Positions 24,175 to 31,614 of a DNA stretch of 40,771 nucleotides are shown here, one piece after another. This stretch comes from a virus. The position numbers and the translations under genes are program-made. The stretch is taken from the IMG/VR virus record IMGVR_UViG_3300010885_008486, positions 1 through 40,771 of that record; one strand, 5' to 3'. The first letter of the stretch is position 1. Every line of letters starts with the position of its first letter. The notes below the pieces were generated by a model. That model saw only the letters and a list, made by a program, of their open reading frames with translations, did not search any database and had not been told where the DNA came from.

Positions 24175-26703
24175 ATGAAAAGAAAAACAGCAGTATATAA
24201 AGGATTAGAGTTTATTGATGTATACTATACTGATTTATCATTAACATCTCCAGATTACTTTCAAATTACTGAATTTCCGGACAGATTAACTTCAGGAAAA
24301 AACTTATTTAAACTAAAAGGCCACCCTACCAATCTAAAAGTGGGTGGCTATTTAAATTTAGAAATATTGGATTATAATGGCGATCCAATTTATCATGAAA
24401 TTGTAGATTATATAGATGAAGATAAATCACGTGTAATTGCAATTTATATATATGAAGATTCATCGCCAGGTGAATGTGTAATAACACTATTAGCAGAAGC
24501 TGTTACAATAAACAATCAACTGGTACCTGCCGAATGGCGAGGAAGATCAAATGTTAAATGGCAAAGAACAGTTGCTGTTAATCCAACTGTATCAAATGAA
24601 TCAGAAATTATTTTTGAAACATTACCTACGGTTTCTTTACGAGAACAAGTAGCACCACATTTAGATAGAACTTATGCATTGGGGCAATTTCCAACATATT
24701 CTGCTGGTAATGTTAAATATACAGCATTAAATGGTCAACCGGTAATTGAGTTAGCAGGTGGCGCATTTACACCAGATATGAAAACTGGTACTATAACAGT
24801 TAATACTCCTAATAACGCATTTCCTCAACCTGCATATACTCCAATCTCTACTAAGTATACATCGACGATTAAAAAGATATTAACACCAACGTTGGCTGTG
24901 TTAGATTCGGAGTATACAGTGTATAGCAACCAAAGTATATCATCACATACATTTAATTCATTTGATGTATCTTCATATACATTATCATATGAATCAACAC
25001 CAACATATACTCAAACACAAAATTCAGAATCATATGCTTTAGTTGAAATTAACGATTTAGAACCAGCAACCGGTGATATATCTCGTATTAAACTGTATAT
25101 GAATAACAATGGTACGGTTGGAACATGGGAACCTATTATTGATATTGAATTGGATGAAACAGAAATATTTGTAACTAATACTGGTTCTTTATTTCCTGAT
25201 AAATCAGTTGGTACGATTGAATCGCAAACAACAATTAACACATATTGGCAAGGCGTTACGTATATTGGTAAAACTGTAAGCACTGCGCCTACATTAACAT
25301 ATTCAAACACTGATTTAACAAATGCAATTGATGTAACAAGTACAACTAATATTGCAGCAGATAATGCAGTACATGTATTAAAAATAAATCCAACATTTAA
25401 TGGAGTATTTTTAGGAGCATCATCATATAAAGTAACATTTGATGCAATTGGTACACGTGATTTATATAGCAATAACATAAACCCGGTTATATCAGTGTAT
25501 ATGTCAGGTAGTGCATTTAATTATGATGCAACTGATATGTTAAATCAAGAATTAACAACTACATTAGGAAAACGAATTGGTAGAATTGAAATTGATTCTA
25601 CATCTAAACGTTATGATGATTATGTATTATCATTTGAAGCTGATGCAACGGGTAAAGGAACATTGTTATTTGTAATAGAATCAGGCCAATGGCAAATTGC
25701 TGATATTAGAACAACCACAGATAATGATGCTGGATATACTCCAAATTATACTAGATTAAAAGCATTAATACCAACTGCGCATAAAATTAATAATCAATTA
25801 ACATTTAAAATTGAGTATTACAATGTAGCCGGTGTAAAAAGCAAACAAATAAATTATATTAGCAATCTAAATTGGGAAGGTGGAAATCGGTATGTTGATG
25901 GAAACTACTCAATGCTAACTGGTTCACTTTATGTTGCTGATAGTTTAAATAGCGGTGTAGCAATTAGTGGATATCCTAATTCTGGTTTTATTAGATCATT
26001 AGGCTATGAAGGATTTAATGCAGGGTTTCCAGGATTTTTATTGTGGTCTGGTTCTGCAATGCCTTCATCTACAACTACATATCAAGGTGTAGGATTAGAG
26101 TTATATGCTAATACAGATAATTATTTTAGATTTAGAACCGATCCATCAGAATTAATTGTTAAAACACAAACATTCTTTTTAGGTTCAACATCGCCTGCAA
26201 ACTTTATAAGTGGTAGCAATGGTAATTTAGAAATTTCATCAAGCAATTTCCATTTATTACCAAATGGTGATTTGTCTGCAAGTAACGGAGATTATTCTGG
26301 TGTATCATCTGCGCAATTTTTTAGAAATAAAAGTATAACAGTAAATCAAGAAAATACAAGTAGTTATTTTAGATTTACAGAACAAATTAATACGCCAGGT
26401 GATTATTATTATGTACCTGCTTATTATACATTAGTAGTTGATGGAACATTGGGTGGTGAAATTGCACAACACGTAATTATATCATGCTCATTGAAATATA
26501 GAACCGGTGGTTCTGGCGCAGCGGCATATTCATATCCAATTTGTATTGCTGGTATCGATGTGCCTGATATAATTGGAACAAATGCTGCTACTGTTACAAT
26601 AGAAATCGGCTCAACTGGTGTATTTTTTAGAGATGATGTAGGTGCATTTGGTGCAGCATTAGAAGAAATACGTGCCGATTGGGATAGCGGTAGTTTTGGT
26701 TAA
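24175..26703 (+). CDS. Large tail fibre / distal tail protein
   Basis: The 842-residue product is Ser/Thr/Asn/Tyr-rich and beta-prone throughout, with no Cys-rich or coiled-coil region. The N-terminal 100 residues (GLEFIDVYYTDLSLTSPDYF, then FKLKGHPTNLKVGGYLNLEI) look like an attachment domain. Residues about 675-710 contain PANFISGSNGNLEISSSNFH and LLPNGDLSASNG, a segment typical of fibre shafts that precede a receptor-binding tip. The C-terminal about 130 residues (SYFRFTEQI to the end) form a separate beta-rich domain. A promoter-like element and hairpin precede the ATG; the Shine-Dalgarno is poor. Host recognition is the probable role, with no specific family recognised. Confidence 0.65.
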   Translation: MKRKTAVYKGLEFIDVYYTDLSLTSPDYFQITEFPDRLTSGKNLFKLKGHPTNLKVGGYLNLEILDYNGDPIYHEIVDYIDEDKSRVIAIYIYEDSSPGECVITLLAEAVTINNQLVPAEWRGRSNVKWQRTVAVNPTVSNESEIIFETLPTVSLREQVAPHLDRTYALGQFPTYSAGNVKYTALNGQPVIELAGGAFTPDMKTGTITVNTPNNAFPQPAYTPISTKYTSTIKKILTPTLAVLDSEYTVYSNQSISSHTFNSFDVSSYTLSYESTPTYTQTQNSESYALVEINDLEPATGDISRIKLYMNNNGTVGTWEPIIDIELDETEIFVTNTGSLFPDKSVGTIESQTTINTYWQGVTYIGKTVSTAPTLTYSNTDLTNAIDVTSTTNIAADNAVHVLKINPTFNGVFLGASSYKVTFDAIGTRDLYSNNINPVISVYMSGSAFNYDATDMLNQELTTTLGKRIGRIEIDSTSKRYDDYVLSFEADATGKGTLLFVIESGQWQIADIRTTTDNDAGYTPNYTRLKALIPTAHKINNQLTFKIEYYNVAGVKSKQINYISNLNWEGGNRYVDGNYSMLTGSLYVADSLNSGVAISGYPNSGFIRSLGYEGFNAGFPGFLLWSGSAMPSSTTTYQGVGLELYANTDNYFRFRTDPSELIVKTQTFFLGSTSPANFISGSNGNLEISSSNFHLLPNGDLSASNGDYSGVSSAQFFRNKSITVNQENTSSYFRFTEQINTPGDYYYVPAYYTLVVDGTLGGEIAQHVIISCSLKYRTGGSGAAAYSYPICIAGIDVPDIIGTNAATVTIEIGSTGVFFRDDVGAFGAALEEIRADWDSGSFG
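24320..24348 (+). other. GC-rich inverted repeat inside the fibre gene
   Basis: GCCACCC (24320-24326) and GGGTGGC (24342-24348) are perfect complements with a 15-base loop, an unusually GC-rich hairpin for this DNA. It lies about 145 bases into the fibre gene and has no clean T-tract after it. It may be an RNA stability or pausing element, or simply a consequence of the encoded residues. Confidence 0.4.
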
Positions 26704-26722
26704 TTTAATAGAATAAATATAT

Positions 26723-27304
26723 ATGGCAGAAATTCAATTATCAAACGGGGGTGTATATAACTTTATAACACAAGGTGGATCAACCGCACATATAGCATCT
26801 ATCGGTGGTACTGATTATCCATTCCAAACATATTTTATGCAAGGAATAATAACATCCGGTAGTAGCACGAGTACTATAAATTCACTTACAGTTAATAATA
26901 TATTGTTACACCAAGGCTTGAAACAATATAAATCACCAATTGACGGAGGAATATACGGCCCAGTTCCAATCGATACAGATACAATCTCAGTAACTAATTT
27001 ACAAATTCTCGGATATACAAAATTAGTACAATCTGGTAGCATGTATTCATTTTATGGTAATACAGATCATTCTGTTAGATTAGCTTCGCCAGGTAATGCA
27101 AGATATGGTACGATTGTTAGATTTATGAAACTTACAAATACTACAAATACATTAGCAATTACTGGTAGTGGGGGCTATATCAATAGTTCAGCTAGTATAG
27201 CATGTAGTGATCCATATGCTACAATTGAATTAATTTCAGCTGATGATCCGGTTGCGGCTGGTGGTCGATGGGTCATATTATCTAAAACCGGAGCATGGTC
27301 TTAA
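26723..27304 (+). CDS. Small fibre-associated virion protein
   Basis: The 193-residue product is Gly/Ser/Thr-rich and beta-prone. It begins MAEIQLSNGGVYNFITQGGS and has a central Ser/Thr stretch (SGSSTSTINSLTVNN) like those linking fibre domains. The C-terminal half (NTDHSVRLASPGNARYGTIV, then TLAITGSGGYINSSASIA and GGRWVILSKTGAWS) resembles the terminal beta domains seen on fibre proteins, including that of the gene at 6358. No Shine-Dalgarno is visible, though an AT-rich ATAAATATAT precedes the ATG. It follows the large fibre gene by 19 bases, so it may be a fibre tip, chaperone or cofactor. Confidence 0.6.
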   Translation: MAEIQLSNGGVYNFITQGGSTAHIASIGGTDYPFQTYFMQGIITSGSSTSTINSLTVNNILLHQGLKQYKSPIDGGIYGPVPIDTDTISVTNLQILGYTKLVQSGSMYSFYGNTDHSVRLASPGNARYGTIVRFMKLTNTTNTLAITGSGGYINSSASIACSDPYATIELISADDPVAAGGRWVILSKTGAWS

Positions 27305-27312
27305 ATCATGTA

Positions 27313-27324
27313 ATATTTATATTA
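27313..27324 (+). promoter_or_regulatory. Candidate late promoter element ATATTTATATTA
   Basis: Exact copy of the commonest form, 16 bases before the ATG at 27341. Together with the two preceding bases it makes the near-palindrome TAATATTTATATTA. The following ACGGAT is a weak ribosome-binding site. Confidence 0.55.
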
Positions 27325-27340
27325 AACGGATAAATAACAA

Positions 27341-29395
27341 ATGGATAAAATAACAGTATTATTTCCTGGTGGATTCAAACCATTAACCGGCGCACATATG
27401 GCTTTAGCACAAAGATATGCAGACGATCCACGTGTTGAACGAGTTATCATGTTAATCGGTTCAAAAGAACGAGATGGAATAACACGCGAAAAAAGTGCAG
27501 AAATTTTTAATTTATTAAATACAAATTCAAAAATTATAATGCAACCAACAGAATTCAATTCTCCAATTGCAGCTGCATATGAATATTTATTTGCATTACC
27601 AACAGATGCAACAGGTAATTTTGCAATGGCAGCGTCTACAAAAGGAGATGATTATGTTCGTGCTAAAGATTTTATTCCGAATGTAGATAAATATAAAATT
27701 ACCGGCGACAAAAAAGGAAGAACAATTCCACAAGGTGTTAATGCAACTGAAATGAGTATTAATATAGATCCAGAATTATATGCAAATGGACAACCAATAT
27801 CTGCCTCTACTATTAGAGCAGCATTAGCAAATAATGATTATAAAACATTTGAGGATTCATATCCTGGATATGCTGATGCCGTTATAAAAAATATTTGGCA
27901 AACTTTAACAAGTGTGCAAGAATCTACATATTCAGTGAATTGGTGGAAAACAATGTTTGAAGGTGCAATGGGTACTAAAGACAAAGACCAACATGATGCA
28001 AAAATAAAAAAACTAAGACATTTTTTAAATTCACATGAAGGTAATAGTTTTCAATATGATTTCGATGAATTTGCAAAAACAATATTTGGTGCAAAAATCA
28101 ATGAATCTGTTTCGAAACCTAAAACATTAATTACCGAAGGCGGCGCCGGTGGACATATGGCACATCCATATGATAATCACGGATTAACATTTGGTGATAT
28201 GAAAGAAATAGTATCACGTGGTTTAGGTGGGTATTTGGATATGGAAGAAGCAGTTACTGAAAAGACAGATGGTCAAAATATTCAAGTAACATGGAAGAAT
28301 GGTCAAATTGGTTTTGCTCGGAATAAAGGAACTGTTATTAACCCAATGACAACGGCTGAGTTACAAGCTAAATTTGATAATCGCGGACCTATATCTGAAG
28401 CATTTGGCGGTGCTGGTGAAGACTTGCAAGAAGCATTCGGTCGTATCGCACCAGATCAATTAAATGCAATATTTAAAAATGGTCGAGTATTTGCTAATAT
28501 GGAAATTATATATCCAGCAACTAAAAATGTTATTGCATATGAAACAGCAGTATTACAATTTCACAATTTAGTTGAATATGATGAAGTTGGTAATATTGTA
28601 GAAACAGATGCAGCCGGCGGTGGGTTGGTTCAACGTGTAGTTGCAGAGGCAAATGCACATTTACAAAAAACCGATACAGCCGGCAATGCTATTGATATGG
28701 TATATAGTAAAGGATTTAAAATAATACCACCGCAACAAATTAAATTAGGACGTTTAGTAGATTTTGAAGATCAACAAAAAGCATTCTTTACTGAAATAGA
28801 TAAATTACGTAATTTGTTTAAATTAAAAGATACAGATTTAGTTACAGAATATCATAAAGCATGGTGGGCAGATGTTATAAGAACTAAAGCTCAAGAATTA
28901 GGATATCAAATACCAGATGCCGTATTAACGACATTAATATATCGTTGGGCATTTAATGATAAATCAACATCGATTGTTAATATTAAAAAACAAATTGATA
29001 ATCCTAATTTTAAAACATGGGTAACTGATTTCGATAAACAAGATTTTAAAAGTTTCCAAAAACAAAATATGGAACCATTTGAAACTATCTTTTTAAGATT
29101 AGGGGCTGTAGTTTTAAAAAATGCAGAAAACTTCTTAGCAGTTAACCCAAGCAATGCAGTTCAAGAAATCAAAACAGAGTTAGCACAATTAAGCAGAGAA
29201 TTAGAGCAAAGTGGAGATCTTAAAGTACTAGAGAAATTAAAAGCGGAATTAGTTCGTATACAACGTTTAGGAGGATTTGAAGCAATTGTACCATCTGAAG
29301 GCATTGTATTCGTATACAGAGGTAATACTTATAAATTAACCGGTGCGTTTGCTCCAATAAATCAAATTTTAGGTGTATTAAAATATTCACGTTAA
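27341..29395 (+). CDS. Cytidylyltransferase - ligase-like (nucleotidyltransferase) fusion protein
   Basis: The 684-residue product joins two nucleotide-transfer domains. Residues 1-190 form a HIGH-type nucleotidyltransferase (NMNAT/PPAT superfamily): VLFPGGFKPLTGAHMALAQR at 6-25 and ISASTIRAAL at 153-162. Residues about 268-684 resemble the covalent nucleotidyltransferase core of ATP-dependent DNA/RNA ligases: motif I EKTDGQN with K308, ARNKG (326-330), motif III-like FANMEII (384-390), motif IV-like SEGIVFV (652-658) and YKLTG (664-668). A helical insertion (about 475-645) separates motifs III and IV. At the junction is LITEGGAGGHMAHP (263-276). From memory, GG.GHM.HP plus KTDGQN proteins occur in marine T4-like phages without known function. 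Substrate is unknown; RNA repair, NAD metabolism or a packaged enzyme are possible. Confidence 0.7.
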   Translation: MDKITVLFPGGFKPLTGAHMALAQRYADDPRVERVIMLIGSKERDGITREKSAEIFNLLNTNSKIIMQPTEFNSPIAAAYEYLFALPTDATGNFAMAASTKGDDYVRAKDFIPNVDKYKITGDKKGRTIPQGVNATEMSINIDPELYANGQPISASTIRAALANNDYKTFEDSYPGYADAVIKNIWQTLTSVQESTYSVNWWKTMFEGAMGTKDKDQHDAKIKKLRHFLNSHEGNSFQYDFDEFAKTIFGAKINESVSKPKTLITEGGAGGHMAHPYDNHGLTFGDMKEIVSRGLGGYLDMEEAVTEKTDGQNIQVTWKNGQIGFARNKGTVINPMTTAELQAKFDNRGPISEAFGGAGEDLQEAFGRIAPDQLNAIFKNGRVFANMEIIYPATKNVIAYETAVLQFHNLVEYDEVGNIVETDAAGGGLVQRVVAEANAHLQKTDTAGNAIDMVYSKGFKIIPPQQIKLGRLVDFEDQQKAFFTEIDKLRNLFKLKDTDLVTEYHKAWWADVIRTKAQELGYQIPDAVLTTLIYRWAFNDKSTSIVNIKKQIDNPNFKTWVTDFDKQDFKSFQKQNMEPFETIFLRLGAVVLKNAENFLAVNPSNAVQEIKTELAQLSRELEQSGDLKVLEKLKAELVRIQRLGGFEAIVPSEGIVFVYRGNTYKLTGAFAPINQILGVLKYSR

Positions 29396-29406
29396 TATTT
29401 ATTATA
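29395..29406 (+). promoter_or_regulatory. Candidate late promoter element ATATTTATTATA
   Basis: It overlaps the TAA stop of the preceding gene and lies 18 bases before the ATG at 29425; the ribosome-binding site AATAAGG is in between. Confidence 0.5.
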
Positions 29407-29424
29407 AAAATAAGGTAAATCAAA

Positions 29425-30246
29425 ATGGCTGAAAAACACAAAAGCAAGTATAAGAAACCAGAAAATACGAAATATAAAAGTCGTAAAGATTTAAAAGATT
29501 ATACTGCTGATGATAAAGAGGGTGGATTAAATCCAAATTCTGCAGGTGAGAAACAAAGCAACGTTCTTAGAAAAACAGACAAAGAAACAGTTGATACTGG
29601 TGATATGTATGTGAAATACAATGCTGATGATCGTTTATATAAAGATGTTGAAGATGGTGAGTATGATCCTAAACATGCAGCTAAAGTTTTGAAAAAACGT
29701 CAAGATGCTGGCGAAAAAGCTAGTGAAAAAAATCTTAAGGATAAAGTTTATAATTTAACTCGCGAACAACAAGAACGTTTAGTTAGAGAATATATTCGTA
29801 GAAAAATTACTAAAGTTATTTTAGAAGCTGAAGGCGATGTTGATCCTGCCGCGGCAGAAGATCCATTAGCAGCAACAGATCCAACTGCAGTAGATCCCGC
29901 AGCTGCACCAACTGATATGCCGGCGCCAGATCCAACTGCAGCGCCAGATCCAACCGCAACTGCTCCAGCAGCACCAGCACCTGTAGTTGAACCAACTGCT
30001 GCAGCACCAGCAGCTGAAGTGCCGGCTGAAGAACAACAAGCAATTAATGTTAAAAAATATGTAGATTCAATTAAAGCAGCTGGTACGATTAATCAGGTTA
30101 AATCTATATTACAAGTATCTAAGGATTTAACTGCAGAAGTAGAACCAGCAGATAAACTTAATTATTATAAGTTATTGATGCGAGCTGCAAAAGAGCATGT
30201 TATTAAATTGAGTAATACATCAGCAGAACCTGATGAAAATAAATAA
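29425..30246 (+). CDS. Basic protein with Pro/Ala-rich linker
   Basis: The 273-residue product starts with a strongly basic segment (MAEKHKSKYKKPENTKYKSR), then a charged region to about residue 120 with REYIRRKITKVILEAEGD. Residues about 138-202 are a low-complexity Pro/Ala/Asp/Thr linker with repeated DPTA-type units. The C-terminus is a compact helical domain (INVKKYVDSIKAAGTINQVK to KEHVIKL). The ILEAE sequence before the linker is a possible prohead-protease site ((Leu/Ile)-x-Glu). A DNA-binding internal or core protein would fit the composition, but no family is recognised. AATAAGG lies 9 bases before ATG. Confidence 0.55.
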   Translation: MAEKHKSKYKKPENTKYKSRKDLKDYTADDKEGGLNPNSAGEKQSNVLRKTDKETVDTGDMYVKYNADDRLYKDVEDGEYDPKHAAKVLKKRQDAGEKASEKNLKDKVYNLTREQQERLVREYIRRKITKVILEAEGDVDPAAAEDPLAATDPTAVDPAAAPTDMPAPDPTAAPDPTATAPAAPAPVVEPTAAAPAAEVPAEEQQAINVKKYVDSIKAAGTINQVKSILQVSKDLTAEVEPADKLNYYKLLMRAAKEHVIKLSNTSAEPDENK

Positions 30247-30264
30247 TAAATAAAGAAAAAGGTT

Positions 30265-30915
30265 ATGGCAAAAAAGTTACAAAACATCAAGGCAATCCAG
30301 GAGATGTTAGATGGAACCCATAGGTTTCAAACTAAAAAAACTGTTGGGTTTAGTGATGCAGAATCAGTTGCAAAACAAAATGAACGACATGAAGTAGGTG
30401 ATATTTGGGAAGAAACTAATTCTTCTGGTGTTACTTACATCATTGAACAACGAGATGGTTTTAGAATTAAAAAAACAAAAAACTCAGATGTATTCCAACA
30501 AGTCCGAGATGAAATTCGTTCATTCCCACATTGCAGAAAAGACATATGTACATGTTCAGGTACACATCCATTAGACTTAAAAATGAGAAATTTTCATGGA
30601 ATGTGTTTTGATTGTGTTATTGAAATGGAACATGAATTAAAACGTGATGGTAAGTTTGATGAATATGCATATAATAGAATGCGAGAAAATGCAATGTCAT
30701 GGCTACGTGATGCAGAACGCGATGTTGCAATGTTAAAAGAAACATATACAACCGCAGCAAAATTTGTAACTAATTCAGACGGAATGACAGAAACATGGGC
30801 AGCAAAGATGACTCCTGAACAATTCAATGAACAAGTACAAGAACAATTTGACAAATTTAAAGAAGAATTTATTAATAAACTAAATAACATACACACCGAT
30901 GAAAAAAACAATTAA
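30265..30915 (+). CDS. Zinc-binding protein of unknown function upstream of terminase
   Basis: The 216-residue product contains a compact Cys/His cluster: FPHCRKDICTC (C90, C95, C97), then HPLDLKMRNFHGMCFDC (H101, H111, C114, C117), enough for a zinc ribbon or finger. A long helical C-terminus follows (about 120-215). The N-terminal part includes GDIWEETNSSGVTYIIEQRD. From memory, the 'LKM...HGMC.DC' pattern is found in marine T4-like phages, function unknown. It is three genes upstream of gp17, where T4 has the small terminase, but I see no gp16 similarity. AAAGG is only 2-3 bases from ATG. It overlaps the next gene by 17 bases. Confidence 0.6.
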   Translation: MAKKLQNIKAIQEMLDGTHRFQTKKTVGFSDAESVAKQNERHEVGDIWEETNSSGVTYIIEQRDGFRIKKTKNSDVFQQVRDEIRSFPHCRKDICTCSGTHPLDLKMRNFHGMCFDCVIEMEHELKRDGKFDEYAYNRMRENAMSWLRDAERDVAMLKETYTTAAKFVTNSDGMTETWAAKMTPEQFNEQVQEQFDKFKEEFINKLNNIHTDEKNN

Positions 30916-31234
30916 ATTAATTTATGCATTTATAGCTGGTATAGTAACAGTAATTATTTCAGTGATTTTATTTAACCGAAATAAAAAAGAAGTTGTAATC
31001 GAAACACCTAAAAAAGTAGTAGATAACAATAAAAAAATCGAAGACATTGACGTAAAAATTAAACAGGTTGAGGAACAACGTGAAGAAGTGAAAAATGCAG
31101 TTGTAGAAGTAAAAACAGAAATTGCTGAAATTAAAACAGCTAAAGCTAATATTAAAGTTGAAGAACCGAAAACAACAGCTGAAGCTCGAGAAAATATTAT
31201 TAAAAAATCAAGACGACCTAATAGAAAAAAATAA
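30899..31234 (+). CDS. Single-pass membrane protein with coiled coil, possible inner-membrane spanin
   Basis: The 111-residue product has one N-terminal transmembrane segment (residues about 5-24, IKLIYAFIAGIVTVIISVIL), then NRNKK, then a Lys/Glu/Val-rich coiled coil (VDVKIKQVEEQREEVKN-like, residues about 45-85) and a basic tail (KKSRRPNRKK). This is the layout of an inner-membrane spanin (type II, periplasmic coiled coil), although the tail is unusually basic. It overlaps the zinc-protein gene by 17 bases and shares a TAATG with the next gene, so all are co-translated. Alternatives are a holin-like or packaging-associated membrane protein. Confidence 0.5.
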   Translation: MKKTIKLIYAFIAGIVTVIISVILFNRNKKEVVIETPKKVVDNNKKIEDIDVKIKQVEEQREEVKNAVVEVKTEIAEIKTAKANIKVEEPKTTAEARENIIKKSRRPNRKK

Positions 31235-31614
31235 TGAAACTATTATTGTTTATATTATTAATAAGTCCGGTGTTTGCAATTGCGCAAGTACCGGATACTT
31301 GTTTTACACAACAAGAGATTGAAGACATTTCATATATGTTAGATTCATTATATATTGCAGATTCACTTAATAATAATCTATTAGATAAACAAGAAAAATT
31401 AATCAATTATCAAACACGTTTAATTAAATTAGACTCAGTTCAATTAGAATATAAATCGAAGCAAATAGAATTGCTTAACGAAAATATCAATATTTATGTT
31501 GAACGAGAAAAATCATTTAGACCAAAATGGTATGATAATAAATCAATTTATTTTACTGGTGGTATTATAACTGCTATATTAACTGGTAAATTGATAACAG
31601 AAATTGTAAAATAA
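31234..31614 (+). CDS. Exported coiled-coil protein with C-terminal membrane anchor, possible spanin
   Basis: The 126-residue product begins with a clear signal peptide (MKLLLFILLISPVFAIA, cleavage predicted before Q18). A helical Leu/Asp/Gln-rich region follows (residues about 26-95: MLDSLYIADSLNNNLLDKQE, QLEYKSKQIELLNENIN). A hydrophobic C-terminal segment ends the protein (about 104-125, SIYFTGGIITAILTGKLITE). An export signal plus distal membrane anchor resembles unimolecular spanins, but no lipobox is seen. With the preceding membrane protein it could form a two-component spanin. The signal peptide ending AIA|Q is typical of Bacteroidetes exports. TAATG overlaps join it to both neighbours, including gp17. 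Confidence 0.55.
   Translation: MKLLLFILLISPVFAIAQVPDTCFTQQEIEDISYMLDSLYIADSLNNNLLDKQEKLINYQTRLIKLDSVQLEYKSKQIELLNENINIYVEREKSFRPKWYDNKSIYFTGGIITAILTGKLITEIVK

Noticed and set aside
24320-24348. Possible terminator in the fibre gene
   Set aside because: No T tract directly follows the stem and it lies within an intact long gene.
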